Assembly (NCBI RefSeq): GCF_004355185.1
Contig: NZ_CP037922.1
Span: 1,736,001-1,800,000, forward strand
Direction: 5' to 3'
Length of the DNA stretch: 64,000 bases
Source: Hymenobacter radiodurans
Lineage (GTDB): Bacteria; Bacteroidota; Bacteroidia; Cytophagales; Hymenobacteraceae
Shown: positions 39,682 to 49,987 of the stretch, one piece after another
Layout: each line of letters starts with the position of its first letter
Numbering within the stretch: position 1 is the stretch's first letter
Translations under genes and position numbers: made by a program
The notes under the pieces: model-generated
Told to the model about the DNA's origin: nothing
What the model saw: the letters and a program-made list of their open reading frames with translations, nothing else
Database searches by the model: none

Positions 39682-41304
39682 ATGAAAATACTGAGCGTTC
39701 TGTACTTATTGCTGCTTCCTGTTCTGGGGGTGGCGCAGTCATCAACTTTGTCGAAAGTGTGGGTGCCGGATTTGGGCAATGGCACCTACAAAAATCCAGT
39801 GCTGTACGCCGATTATTCCGACCCAGATGTCGTGCGTGTTGGCTCCGATTATTACCTAACTTCTTCGAGCTTTAACGCGGCGCCCGGCCTGCAGATTCTG
39901 CACTCGAAAGACCTGGTAAACTGGACGATTATCAGCACGGTTTTCAGCCAGCAGTCACCGCTGGATGTGTTCAGCAAGCCCCAGCATGGCAATGGGGTTT
40001 GGGCTCCATCAATTCGCTACCATAAGGGGCAATTTTACATCTATTACCCCGACCCGGATTACGGTATTTATGTAACGCGGGCGAAGAATCCGGCGGGCCC
40101 TTGGGAAACGCCCATCCTCATCAAAGAAGCGAAAGGCTGGATTGACCCTTGTCCGCTCTGGGACGCGGACGGACAAGCCTATCTGGTGCACGCTTTTGCC
40201 GGTTCGCGGGCCGGATTTAAGAGCGTGCTAGCCGTATCGCGCATGTCGCCCGATGGGTTGAAGCTGCTGGGTGATGAAGTGCTGATTTTTGATGGCCACG
40301 AGAAGCACCCGACCATCGAAGGCCCGAAGTTTTACAAGCGCAACGGCTACTACTATATTTTCGCGCCGGGTGGGGGAGTATCGACGGGCTGGCAAGTGGT
40401 ACTGCGCTCCAAGAATGTATTTGGTCCCTATGAAGACCGCATTGTAATGGCGCAGGGCAACACGCCCATTAACGGGCCTCACCAGGGCGCCTGGGTGACG
40501 ACGCCCGGCGACAAGGAAGATTGGTTTATGCACTTTCAGGACCAAGGCGCCTACGGCCGAGTGGTGCATTTGCAGCCAATGGTTTGGAAAAACGACTGGC
40601 CCGTAATCGGCAACGACCCTGATGGCGATGGCAAAGGCGAACCCGTACTGACCTACCGCAAGCCTGCCCATAAAGGCAAGGCACAACCGCTGGCAACGCC
40701 GGCTACTTCTGACGAGTTTGATAGTACTACGTTGGGCTTGCAGTGGCAGTGGCACGCTAATCCTCAGCTCGGCTGGGCGTTCCTAAATGCCCCCCAGAGT
40801 TTACTGCGCCTCTACTCTGTGCCGTTACCCGCCGATTTCAAGAACTTCTGGCAGGTGCCGAATCTGCTGTTGCAAAAGCTGCCGGCCGCCGCGTTTACCG
40901 CTACCACCAAGCTTACATTTATTCCACGCTTTGAAGGGGAGCAGGCTGGCTTAATTATGATGGGCATGGACTACGCTCACCTGAGCGTCACCAACCAAAA
41001 CGGCCGCCTTTCGCTGGCGCCAGTTGTGTGTCAGAACGCTGATAAGCTCGCTCCGGAAAAAGCGACTGCCCCACCAGTTGAAGTGCCAGCCAACAAGCCG
41101 ATTTATCTGCGTGTAGCCGTGCGCGACGGCGCCAAATGCCAGTTCAGCTACAGCCTCGACGGGCAGCAGTTTCAGCCTATTGGCACCGAGTTTCAAGCCC
41201 GCGAAGGCCGTTGGATTGGGGCGAAAGTTGGTTTGTTCTGTACCCGGGCCAGCAAAACCAACGATGCCGGCTCCGCCGACGTAGATTGGTTTCGGATTGA
41301 ATAG
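39682..41304 (+). CDS. GH43 family glycoside hydrolase
   Basis: A 540-residue exported enzyme. After a signal peptide (ILSVLYLLLLPVLGVAQ) a five-bladed GH43 propeller shows the general base Asp47 in YSDPDVVRVG, the pKa-modulating Asp in WIDPCPLWDADGQAYLVH and the acid Glu in TIEGPKFYKRNGYYYIFAPGGG. A C-terminal beta-sandwich (from about residue 350, DSTTLGLQWQWHANP) is common in beta-xylosidase and arabinofuranosidase subfamilies. In this pectin setting it probably trims arabinose, xylose or galactose side chains. It starts 26 bases after GH105 and ends at a terminator. Confidence 0.9.
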   Translation: MKILSVLYLLLLPVLGVAQSSTLSKVWVPDLGNGTYKNPVLYADYSDPDVVRVGSDYYLTSSSFNAAPGLQILHSKDLVNWTIISTVFSQQSPLDVFSKPQHGNGVWAPSIRYHKGQFYIYYPDPDYGIYVTRAKNPAGPWETPILIKEAKGWIDPCPLWDADGQAYLVHAFAGSRAGFKSVLAVSRMSPDGLKLLGDEVLIFDGHEKHPTIEGPKFYKRNGYYYIFAPGGGVSTGWQVVLRSKNVFGPYEDRIVMAQGNTPINGPHQGAWVTTPGDKEDWFMHFQDQGAYGRVVHLQPMVWKNDWPVIGNDPDGDGKGEPVLTYRKPAHKGKAQPLATPATSDEFDSTTLGLQWQWHANPQLGWAFLNAPQSLLRLYSVPLPADFKNFWQVPNLLLQKLPAAAFTATTKLTFIPRFEGEQAGLIMMGMDYAHLSVTNQNGRLSLAPVVCQNADKLAPEKATAPPVEVPANKPIYLRVAVRDGAKCQFSYSLDGQQFQPIGTEFQAREGRWIGAKVGLFCTRASKTNDAGSADVDWFRIE

Positions 41305-41359
41305 AAAAAGCCCCCCAGCAAATGCTAGCTTCGATCTAGCATTTGCTGGGGGACTTTTT
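41305..41359. terminator. Bidirectional terminator between GH43 and lacI genes
   Basis: A5, GCCCCCCAGCAAATGCTAG, a short loop, CTAGCATTTGCTGGGGGAC and T5: a stem of nearly 20 pairs directly after the GH43 stop, facing the convergent LacI-type gene. Confidence 0.9.
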
Positions 41360-41376
41360 CTAACCTGACTTCTCAA

Positions 41377-42468
41377 TTAGATAGACAGCACGAAATCCTT
41401 AGGCTTCGACTTCTGATCGGGTGATGCCGTTGCTAAGCGGGTCGTGATGTGTTCTGGGAGTCGCGTGGAGTCGCGCGCTATTAGTTCGGTCGGAATGCGG
41501 ACGGTGCCAACGGGTTGCGCCCGATGCTTGCGCTCAATCAAATCGATGAGGCGTTCGGCGGCAACTTGCCCAATCTCCTGAGCCGGCTGCACCACCGTGC
41601 TCAGTGAGGGCGATAAAAGCTCGGCTACGTTCAAGTTGGTAAAGCCAATAAGCGACACATCATCGGGAATGGTAAGGTTGCGCTGGCGCAGGGCCGTAAG
41701 GCAGCCCACCGCCAACCGGTCGCTGGCAGTAAAAAAGGCATCAGGAGCAACCGGTAAGGCCATTAGCTCGTCCACCATCGGTCCAACTTCATTGGGGCCG
41801 AAAGTGCCGTAGCGTACTAGATTCTCGTCGAAGGGCAAGCCGTATTTTTCCAGGGCGGCTCGGTAACCAGCTAGGCGCTCCTGCGTGATGCTCAGCCAAG
41901 GCTGAATGGTGAGGTGGGCGATGCGCCGCCGGCCCGACTGAATAAGGTGTTCGGTGGCAGCAAAAGCTCCCTTGAAGTTATCAGCCACGACCTGCGTTAC
42001 ATCCAACTCGGCTGAAACCCGGTCAAACAGGACAATGGGAACACCTTTAGCGTGCAGCTCACGCAAATAGGTAACGTCGGACGTTTCGCTGGATAAAGAC
42101 AGCAGCAGCCCATCAACCCGCCGTGACATAGCCTGCTCTACATTAGCCACTTCGCGGTCGTAAGACTCGTGGCTCTGGAAGATAATAACGTGGTAGCCGC
42201 GGTTGTAGGCAATAGCCTCAATACCGTTGATGGCTTGGGAGAAAAAGTAGTTGGCAATCTGGGGTACAATGACGCCAATAGCGCGGGTGCCGCTCCCTTT
42301 TAAGCTTAGCGCTATCGGATTGGGGCGATAGTTAAGACGCTCGGCGCATTCCATCACCAGCCGCTTGGTCTCGGGGTTGATTTCGTAGCTGCCGCGCAAG
42401 GCTCGCGAAACAGTAGAAGTTGAAATATTCAGTTCGCGGGCAATATCCTTGATGGTGAATGTTTCCAA
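41377..42468 (-). CDS. LacI-family transcriptional regulator
   Basis: A regulator of about 363 residues. The N-terminal helix-turn-helix TIKDIARELNISTSTVSRAL is a textbook LacI DNA-binding domain, followed by the hinge (RLNYRPNPIALSLKGSGTR) and a periplasmic-binding-like effector domain (NYFFSQAINGIEAIAYNRGY, FFTASDRLAVGCL, SLIGFTNLNVAELLSPSLSTV). No ATG exists before the HTH; TTG at 42468 gives a normal start METFTIKDIA, while TTG at 42531 would add 21 unlikely residues. It lies in the middle of the pectin locus, divergent from kduD. A palindrome at 42637-42654 between them and another at 35112-35130 are the likely operators; a uronate intermediate is the probable inducer. Confidence 0.9.
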   Translation of the reverse strand: METFTIKDIARELNISTSTVSRALRGSYEINPETKRLVMECAERLNYRPNPIALSLKGSGTRAIGVIVPQIANYFFSQAINGIEAIAYNRGYHVIIFQSHESYDREVANVEQAMSRRVDGLLLSLSSETSDVTYLRELHAKGVPIVLFDRVSAELDVTQVVADNFKGAFAATEHLIQSGRRRIAHLTIQPWLSITQERLAGYRAALEKYGLPFDENLVRYGTFGPNEVGPMVDELMALPVAPDAFFTASDRLAVGCLTALRQRNLTIPDDVSLIGFTNLNVAELLSPSLSTVVQPAQEIGQVAAERLIDLIERKHRAQPVGTVRIPTELIARDSTRLPEHITTRLATASPDQKSKPKDFVLSI

Positions 42469-42785
42469 GTAAGTAGCAGTGTAGGGAGAGAGGAGTAGGG
42501 GAAGATAGGGGCAAAGCTTCTTAAAGTTCAAGAACTAGTAGCGTGCCGCTAGGGCCTGTTGCACGCTGACAGTAGAAATATCCACTTGTTTTCAGCGCAA
42601 ATCCTAGTCGGGACCGAGGAGATTCGGCTTTGTGGCAACGTTCCCGATAACGTTTGCGCGAATAAAAACCAGCTTATACTTCCTGTTAACCATCACTTGA
42701 GTTGATATTAACAGAGCGAATAATTCGATCAGTGTCTTAAAAGTACACTGAATTTCTTTGAAAAGTTTATAAAGACAACACCTGC
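42469..42785. other. Divergent lacI-kduD control region
   Basis: It holds the operator at 42637-42654. Downstream of it, a TTG within TTTGCGCG (42653-42660) and a TATACTTC about 18-19 bases later could form the -33 and -7 elements of the kduD promoter, which the bound repressor would cover. The remainder up to the ATG is AT-rich leader with no gene. Confidence 0.45.
42637..42654. promoter_or_regulatory. LacI-type operator in front of kduD
   Basis: AACGTTCCCGATAACGTT: six-base half-sites AACGTT on both sides of CCCGAT, a near-perfect 18-base palindrome between the divergent LacI gene and kduD. It matches the element at 35112-35130 in 16 of 18 aligned bases. Confidence 0.7.
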
Positions 42786-43556
42786 ATGAGTGCATCTTCT
42801 CTCTTCAACTTGGCTGGCAAAGTGGCCTTGGTAACTGGTTGTAACCGGGGTATTGGTCAGGCGATGGCGATAGGGCTGGCAGAAGCTGGCGCTGATATTA
42901 TCGGCGTGTCTGCCTCACTCGAAGCCACCGGAAGCGAGACGGAGCAGCAAGTGCAGGCCCTGGGTCGGCAGTTCACGGCCTACCAGGCCGACTTTAGCCA
43001 GCGCGCCCAGGTTGATACCTTTATTCAGCAGGTGCAGCAAGACTTCCCCCGCATCGATATCCTAATTAATAACGCTGGCACCATCCGCCGCGCCCCCGCC
43101 GCCGAGCACTCCGATGCCGACTGGGATAACGTGCTGGCAATTAACCTAGACTCACCATTCCGTCTGGCTCGCGCTATTGGGGGGCAAATGTTGCGGCAGG
43201 GCAGCGGCAAAATCATCTTCACCGCGTCCTTGCTCACCTTCCAGGGTGGCATCAACGTGCCGGGCTACGCCGCCAGCAAAGGCGCTATTGGCTCCTTAGT
43301 AAAAGCCCTGGCCAATGAGTGGGCCGGTAAAGGCGTGAATGTAAACGCCATCGCCCCCGGCTACATCGCCACCGATAATACTGAGGCGCTCCGCAACGAC
43401 CCTGACCGCTCCGCTAGCATCCTGGGCCGCATTCCGGCCGGCCGCTGGGGCACGCCCGAGGACTTCAAAGGACCCACTGTATTTCTGGCCTCCGAGGCCG
43501 GCAACTACGTGCACGGCACCATCCTCACCGTCGATGGCGGCTGGATGGGGCGCTAA
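42786..43556 (+). CDS. kduD: 2-dehydro-3-deoxy-D-gluconate 5-dehydrogenase
   Basis: A 256-residue short-chain dehydrogenase that reduces 2,5-diketo-3-deoxygluconate (DKII) to 2-keto-3-deoxygluconate with NAD(P)H. Visible are the Rossmann motif VTGCNRGIG (residues 16-24), NNAGTIRRAP, and the catalytic Ser-Tyr-Lys set in FTASLLTFQGGINVPGYAAS, followed by Lys. TFQGGINVPGYAASKGA and the C-terminus GTILTVDGGWMGR are typical of KduD. It is followed after 41 bases by kduI, which makes its substrate. Transcription probably starts from the LacI-controlled region upstream. Confidence 0.92.
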   Translation: MSASSLFNLAGKVALVTGCNRGIGQAMAIGLAEAGADIIGVSASLEATGSETEQQVQALGRQFTAYQADFSQRAQVDTFIQQVQQDFPRIDILINNAGTIRRAPAAEHSDADWDNVLAINLDSPFRLARAIGGQMLRQGSGKIIFTASLLTFQGGINVPGYAASKGAIGSLVKALANEWAGKGVNVNAIAPGYIATDNTEALRNDPDRSASILGRIPAGRWGTPEDFKGPTVFLASEAGNYVHGTILTVDGGWMGR

Positions 43557-43597
43557 TTCCACCTACGAATTCATACAGAACAACCCAATACGTTCCC

Positions 43598-44416
43598 ATG
43601 CAGCAACGCCACGCCAGCAGCCCCCGCGAAACCGTCACCCTGACCACCGACCAGCTCCGCGAGCAGTTTTTGATCGAACAGCTTTTTGTCGACGGTCAGA
43701 TTGAACTCGTGTATTCCCACTACGACCGCATGATTGTGGGCGGCGCAGTACCAGCTGGTCAAACCTTGACTCTGCCTAACCCAGAAAACCTCAAAGCCAA
43801 CTACTTTCTGGAGCGCCGCGAGCTAGGCATTCTGAACGTGGGTGGCGCGGGCCAAGTCACGGTCGATGGCACTAGCTACGAGCTCGGCAACCAGGACTGC
43901 CTATATGTGGGGAAAGGTGCGCAAACCATTACGTTCAGCGGCGCAGAGGCCCGCTATTACCTTTTATCGGCCCCGGCCCACGCCACCCACCCGACCACGC
44001 TCCGCACGCAGTCCGAGGCCACGCCGGTAGAAATGGGATCCATGGAAACGGCCAATGAGCGCACCATCTACAAGTACATATACAACGAGGGCATTCAGAG
44101 CTGCCAACTGGTAATGGGCCTTACCCAGCTCAAGCCAGGCAATGTGTGGAACACCATGCCGGCCCACACCCACGACCGGCGCATGGAAGCCTATCTGTAC
44201 TTCAATTTGCCCCCCAACCAGCGGGTACTGCACCTAATGGGCGAACCCAATCAGACCCGGCCACTGTGGGTGAGCAACGAGCAAGCCATCATCTCGCCGC
44301 CCTGGTCCGTGCACACGGGCTGCGGTACCAGCGCCTACGCCTTCATCTGGGGCATGGCCGGCGAAAACCTAGAATACACCGACATGGATGCCGTGGGCAT
44401 TTATGATTTACGGTAA
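43598..44416 (+). CDS. kduI: 5-dehydro-4-deoxy-D-glucuronate isomerase
   Basis: A 272-residue cupin-fold zinc enzyme that isomerises 5-keto-4-deoxyuronate (DKI) to 2,5-diketo-3-deoxygluconate (DKII). The metal-binding signature is NTMPAHTHDRRMEAYLYF, and the family blocks YSHYDRMIVGGAVP, FLERRELGILNVGG and IISPPWSVHTGCGTSAYAFI are all present. The length fits (about 275 usual). It sits between kduD and a SusC/SusD pair and probably belongs to one transcript with them. Upstream, DKI is supplied by KdgF, encoded 5 kb further on. Confidence 0.95.
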   Translation: MQQRHASSPRETVTLTTDQLREQFLIEQLFVDGQIELVYSHYDRMIVGGAVPAGQTLTLPNPENLKANYFLERRELGILNVGGAGQVTVDGTSYELGNQDCLYVGKGAQTITFSGAEARYYLLSAPAHATHPTTLRTQSEATPVEMGSMETANERTIYKYIYNEGIQSCQLVMGLTQLKPGNVWNTMPAHTHDRRMEAYLYFNLPPNQRVLHLMGEPNQTRPLWVSNEQAIISPPWSVHTGCGTSAYAFIWGMAGENLEYTDMDAVGIYDLR

Positions 44417-44453
44417 GCGACTTATAACCCACCATTTTTTTCTCATCCCCACC

Positions 44454-47400
44454 ATGAAAAAATATCTATTCATCTTCTGTCTGCTGCTGGGTGCGGCGAC
44501 GGGGGCTTTTGCCCAGGCCCAACGAACCATTACGGGCGTGGTGCGGTCGGCAACTGAGGCTTTGCCCGGCGTAACCGTGCTCGTGAAAGGCACCACCAAC
44601 GGCGCCTCTACCGATCCTGAAGGCCGCTTCAGCCTCACGGTGCCTACGGGCCAGCCGGTGACCCTAAATATCAGCTCGATTGGCTACGTATCGCAGGAAA
44701 TCCCCGTTGGCGACCGTGAACAGATCAACGTGACGCTCAAGGAAGATGCGCAACAGTTGAATGACGTGGTAGTAATTGGTTACCAAGAGGTTAACCGCCG
44801 CGACGTAACTGGATCCGTATCATCAGTTGGCGCCCAGCAGATTAAGGACGTGCCCGTTAACTCGGCCGCTGAGGCACTCACGGGCCGCTTGGCTGGTGTG
44901 CAGCTGACTAGCTCGGAGGGTACGCCTGGTAACCAGGAAGTACAGGTGCGGGTACGCGGTGGCGGCTCGGTAACGCAGGATAACTCGCCGCTCTACGTGG
45001 TCGATGGTATTCAAATTGAAAACGCATTGGGCGTAATTGCCCCCCAAGACATTGCTTCGGTCGACGTACTGAAAGATGCATCTGCTACGGCTATTTATGG
45101 TGCGCGTGGCGCCAATGGTGTTGTGATTATCACTACCAAAAAAGGCCTGGAAGGCAAAACCGTAATTAGCTATAATGGCTTCGCGGGGGTACGTAAAATC
45201 ACCAACACGCTAGGGGTGCTTGAGCCCGACGATTATTTAAACTACCAGTATGAGCGGTCGCGGTATGCCGGCGTTGCTGGCCTGAACAGTTTTAGAACGC
45301 TGTTTGGCTCTAGAAACTTTGCTAGCGATACCATTACACGGGCCCGTAATTCACCTTTTGTTGATTGGCAGGATGATGTGTTCGGCAAGAATGCGTTCCA
45401 GCAAACCCACAACGTATCGATAGCTGGCGGGGTGAAAGGCACCACCTATTCCCTGAGCCTAACCCGCAACACCGAAGACGGTATTCAGCGCGGCTCCGAC
45501 TACGAGCGCAGCCTGATCAACTTCCGCTTCGATACCAAAGCGACCGACAAGCTCACCGTCGGCCTGAACGTGCGCTTCAACGACCAGGAAGCCAACGGCG
45601 CCGGCACCTCTACCTCCGGTTCTTCCGTTACCTCACGTCTGCGTAATACGGTGCAGTACCAGCCGCTGAACATCCCAAGAGCTGATGGCACGGTAGTGGA
45701 CGTAACGGCCTTTGATCCAGAATTTTTCGAGACGTCTACGCTGGTAAACCCCATCCTGACCATCGACAATGAGTACCGCCTCGATAAGCGCCGCACCTTC
45801 AACGTGGGGGGCAATATTGCGCTGGAGCTAGCTAAAGGCTTGGTGTTCCGCTCCACGGCTGGTTTCGACATTACCAACTTTGACCTGAGCACTTTCAATG
45901 GTCGCTATTCGCCTACCATTCGGCAGGCGGCGGGGGCTATTTGAACCTGCCTTTCGCCACTATCACGACTACCACTCAGACCACGATTAACAACTCGAAT
46001 GTGCTGGATTATTCCTTCAAGAAGGACCAGCACTCCGTTGGCGTTCTTGTAGGACAGGAAATCTATCAACAGCGTAACAACCAGCAGTTCATCCAAACCA
46101 ATTTCCTGCCGCTGGAAATCACCGCTGAGCGGGCATTGGCCAACATTAACCAAGGTGTACTACCCACTGGCCAGACTTCCCAGCCCGTGCTGCCCCAAAC
46201 CAGCATTCCGCAGGACTACCGCTTGCTGTCCGGCTTCGGTCGCCTGACGTACTCTTACAATGACAAGTACCTCTTCACGGGTACGTTCCGCGCCGACGGC
46301 TCATCGAAATTCAAAGACAACAACCGCTTCGGCTTTTTCCCTGGTGCCTCCGTTGCGTGGCGGATTTCGCAGGAAGAGTTTTTTAAAGGCGTTCCAGCCG
46401 TATCCGATTTGAAGCTGCGCTTAAGCTACGGCCAAGCCGGTAACAACCGTATCGCCGACTTCCTGACCGACCAGCTGTACCGGGCCGGTAGCGCGCCGTA
46501 TGCACTCGGTGGCAATATCGTGCAGGGTTCAGCGCCCGTCAGCCTACCTAATCCTGACTTGAAGTGGGAAAAAACCACTTCGCGCAACTTAGGTCTGGAT
46601 TTGTCATTGCTCGACAACCGCATTCAGTTCACGGCTGATGCGTACTACAACACCACCAGCGATCTGCTCATCGCCCGTCCGATTCCAGCTTTCACAGGCT
46701 ACACCTCGCAACTTCAGAACATCGGCTCAACCTCTAACCGTGGTCTGGAATTGCAGGTTATTGGTAACATCGTAAACAGTGAGAACTTCACCTGGACGGC
46801 TACGGCTAACACCTCCTTTAACCGGGGTCGCATTGAGGACTTAGGTCCCAATACTAACGAGATTCTGGGTATTGCTTCCGGCTGGGCTGGTACTGCGCTC
46901 AACCAAGATTTCGTAGCGCGGAAAGGTCAGCCTGTAGGGCAGATGTACGGCTACGTAACCGATGGCTTCCTCACCGCCGATGACTTCATTGGTTACGTGC
47001 CGGCTACCACCCCTACGGGTACGGGTACCTGGACGGTTAATCCTGATCGGCCTCTAGTGAATCCCTTTGCCGTAATCGGTGGTGGTGAGTTTCGTCCAGG
47101 CTTGATAAAACTGCGTGACCTCAACGGCGATAATATCATCAATAACCAGGATCAGACGGTAATTGGTAATGCTAACCCGAAAGCGGTAGGCGGTCTGAAC
47201 CAGCAGTTTACCTACAAGAATTTCGATGCTAGCATCTTCCTGAACTTCGTGCTTGGCAATGATGTCTACAACGCGAACAAAATCGAGTTCACGACCAATA
47301 CGGCTAACACCACGTTCAGCAACGTGCTCGACATCATGGGTAATCGCTACCGCACCATTGAGGAAGATGGCAGCCCCATTACGACCATCGAGCGCCTGCG

Positions 47401-47719
47401 CGAAGTAAATCAGAATGCCGACATCTGGACGCCTACACAGGCCCTTTTCCTGCACTCATGGGCAGTAGAAGATGGCTCTTTCCTGCGGGTGAACAACCTA
47501 ACCCTTGGTTATTCATTGCCCAAGGCTCTGATCAGCCGCGCCAAGCTCTCGACGCTGCGCTTCTACGTGACGGCCAACAACATCTACACGTTCACCAAGT
47601 ACTCGGGCTACGACCCTGAGGTGAGCACCCGCCGTGCTACGCCCCTCACGCCGGGCGTTGATTACGCTGCTTATCCCCGCAGCCGTGCTTTCCTGTTTGG
47701 TGTGAACGTTTCCCTCTAA
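44454..47719 (+). CDS. SusC/RagA TonB-linked transporter of the pectin locus, one frameshift
   Basis: An outer-membrane importer of about 1088 residues. It has a signal peptide (IFCLLLGAATGAFAQ), a carboxypeptidase-regulatory-like domain (ITGVVRSATEALPGVTVLVK), DVVVIGYQEVNRRDVTGSVS, a plug (VRGGGSVTQDNSPLYVVDG, ASATAIYGARGANGVVII) and a barrel ending AFLFGVNVSL. The frame breaks at the G5 run 45932-45936; a sixth G joins TIRQAAGG to YLNLPFATITT. I start at ATG 44454, as the upstream TTG at 44388 overlaps kduI without family support. The substrate is inferred to be pectic oligosaccharides from the neighbouring enzymes. Confidence 0.92.
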
Positions 47720-47739
47720 TCTAGCAATCTCTTCAACTC

Positions 47740-49605
47740 ATGAAATCCTTTATTTCTTTTCGAGCTGCGCTAGCTGCTGTCGCCTTAGCCGGCACCGCTG
47801 GAACGATATCTTCCTGTAAAGACTACCTGGAGGTTGATCCGGTAGGTTTGAATACCACTAGCTACACATTTAGCACCGTGGCCGGCGCTACTGCCGCCGT
47901 TATTGGGGCCTACGATCCATTGTCCGGCGACAATGGCTATGGTACTCGTATTAGCATGTATTACCCCTTTGATTCCGATGAGATGATCGGGTCTATAGGG
48001 CCCGTCGATGGTGGTCGGCGCAGTATTGCCCGCTACGCTGCGCTGCCTGCTAACACCGAAATCACGAACCCCTGGAACCAGTTATACCAAGGCGTAGAGC
48101 GCACGAACATTTGCATCGAGCAGATTCCGCTAATGGCGCTGTATACAACCGGCACACCCGCCGATACGGCCGAGCTGCACCGCTTGCATGGTGAAGCGTT
48201 AACCCTGCGGGCCCAATATTTCTTTGAGCTAATTCGCAACTGGGGCGATGTACCGGCTCAGCTTACGCCAGCCAAATCAGGCCAGGATTTCAACCTGCCC
48301 AACGCTGACCGCAATGTGACGCTCACCAAGATGATCGAGGACTTGGGGGTTGCCGCCAAGCTGGTGCCGTGGCGCTCGAAGGCGGGCGCTGCCAATGAGC
48401 GTATCACCAAAGGTGCCGTGAAAGCGTTGCGGGCGCGCCTGGCCTTGTATCGGGGCGGCTATTCGCTGAAAGGCAGTGCAATGGTGCGCCCCACCGACTA
48501 CCTGGAGTACTACGCTATTGCCCGCCAGGAATGTGCTGAGCTGATGGCAAACCGTGGGGAGCATAACCTCTCGCCTGACTTCCTGCAGCTATTCAAAAGC
48601 ATCAATGAGAAGAAGCCTTCGCCCAACAACGAAATCATATTTGAGGTAGGCATGGCCACGGCCACGGCAGGTTCAGGCAGTAAAGTGGGCTACTATAACG
48701 GCCCCCGCATGAATGCCTCACCCATTTATGGCTCTTCACAGGCCGGCGTAAACATCGCGCCCACTTACTATTACGCCTTCGATTCCACTGACACGCGCCT
48801 AAACGTTACCATCGCGCCTTATACCATTCCCTCGAACAACTTCCAGACGGGCGTGGCCTTAAACACGGTTTACGACGGTAAGTTCCGCCGGGACTGGCAC
48901 ATTCCACCCGTGCCTGGCACCGGTAACTACTTGGATTACAATTGGCCATTGATCCGCTTTGCCGACGTGCTGTTGATGTTTGCAGAAGCCGAAAATGAAT
49001 TGAACGGCCCAACCGCCGCCGCTCAGAACGCACTGCTGGAAGTGCGCACTCGTGCTTTCGGAGGCAATCGGACGCGGGCTACTACTACGCTTACCCAGGG
49101 CGGCTTTAGCTTAACCAGCAAGCAGAATTTCTTTAATGCACTGGTGAATGAGCGTTATCTGGAGTTTGGGGGCGAAGGCATCCGCAAGTTTGACCTGCTG
49201 CGCTGGAATCTATTTGAACAGAAAATAGCTGAGGTAAAAGCCAACATTGAGAAGCTGTCGAAAGGCGAGGCGCCTTACCAAAACGTGCCGCAGTACATGT
49301 ACTTCCGTACACCATCGGCCAGCGCCTTGCAGTGGACCCGCTCTTTCTATCGGCCTTCGCCAGCTAATAACGCCCCCCCCACGGGCACCGTGCGTATAAA
49401 CTGGCGCCTGAGTGTAGATGCCCAATATGTAGCCAATACCAAACCAGTAGGTACGGTTTACATTCAGAATGCTACTACTCGCGCTACTAGCACAGGTGCT
49501 GGCTTAGCTGCTGAGTACGTACCCGGCAAAGGCAAGGAGCTACTTCCGATTCCGCAAAGCACTATCGCCTCCGATCCGGCGCTCGTGCAGAACTTCGGCT
49601 ACTAG
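47740..49605 (+). CDS. SusD/RagB nutrient-binding lipoprotein of the pectin locus
   Basis: A 621-residue surface lipoprotein: signal peptide ending in a lipobox with Cys26 (GTISSC), then KDYLEVDPVGLNTTSYTFST. The helical SusD scaffold shows LHGEALTLRAQYFFELIRNWGD, IRFADVLLMFAEAENELNG and NERYLEFGGEGIRKFDLLRW, and the end GKGKELLPIPQSTI is typical. It starts 20 bases after SusC and forms a pair with it for uptake of pectin fragments. The frame is intact although it contains a C8 run at about 49373-49380 (NNAPPTG), the longest homopolymer seen in the window. Confidence 0.93.
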   Translation: MKSFISFRAALAAVALAGTAGTISSCKDYLEVDPVGLNTTSYTFSTVAGATAAVIGAYDPLSGDNGYGTRISMYYPFDSDEMIGSIGPVDGGRRSIARYAALPANTEITNPWNQLYQGVERTNICIEQIPLMALYTTGTPADTAELHRLHGEALTLRAQYFFELIRNWGDVPAQLTPAKSGQDFNLPNADRNVTLTKMIEDLGVAAKLVPWRSKAGAANERITKGAVKALRARLALYRGGYSLKGSAMVRPTDYLEYYAIARQECAELMANRGEHNLSPDFLQLFKSINEKKPSPNNEIIFEVGMATATAGSGSKVGYYNGPRMNASPIYGSSQAGVNIAPTYYYAFDSTDTRLNVTIAPYTIPSNNFQTGVALNTVYDGKFRRDWHIPPVPGTGNYLDYNWPLIRFADVLLMFAEAENELNGPTAAAQNALLEVRTRAFGGNRTRATTTLTQGGFSLTSKQNFFNALVNERYLEFGGEGIRKFDLLRWNLFEQKIAEVKANIEKLSKGEAPYQNVPQYMYFRTPSASALQWTRSFYRPSPANNAPPTGTVRINWRLSVDAQYVANTKPVGTVYIQNATTRATSTGAGLAAEYVPGKGKELLPIPQSTIASDPALVQNFGY

Positions 49606-49615
49606 CATTCTGCTG

Positions 49616-49960
49616 ATGGCAACTACACCCACGTCAGATACCTTCTTTGAATCCAATCGTCTTCCCTGGGAGACGGTCGGAGAGGGGGTGAGTCGGCAGA
49701 TTCTTGCTCACGAGCCTAGCTTGATGTTGGTACGCGTGAGCTTCGAGGCGGGCGCCGTGGGTGCTCTGCATCACCACGTGCACACGCAGATGAGCTACGT
49801 GGAAAGCGGCGTATTTCGGTGCACGGTAGGAGAGGAGGAACGCATGCTAAAAGCTGGCGACGCTTTCTATGCGCCTTCCAATGTGTGGCACGGCGTGGTG
49901 TGCGAAGAAGCGGGAAAATTGGTGGATGCCTTCAGCCCCATGCGGGAGGATTTTGTGTAA
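49616..49960 (+). CDS. kdgF: Cupin pectin-degradation protein KdgF
   Basis: A 114-residue single-domain cupin that speeds ring opening of 4,5-unsaturated galacturonate/mannuronate to 5-keto-4-deoxyuronate. Metal ligands lie in ALHHHVHTQMSYVESG (His residues and Gln) and in APSNVWHGVVC. The ends VGEGVSRQILAHEPSLMLVR and LVDAFSPMREDFV match KdgF closely. Length and motifs fit the family. It starts 10 bases after SusD and lies before a pectinesterase-lyase fusion, so the lyase product and its first processing enzyme are encoded side by side. Confidence 0.9.
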   Translation: MATTPTSDTFFESNRLPWETVGEGVSRQILAHEPSLMLVRVSFEAGAVGALHHHVHTQMSYVESGVFRCTVGEEERMLKAGDAFYAPSNVWHGVVCEEAGKLVDAFSPMREDFV

Positions 49961-49987
49961 TGCCCCGAAGGCACCTATACGATGCAT

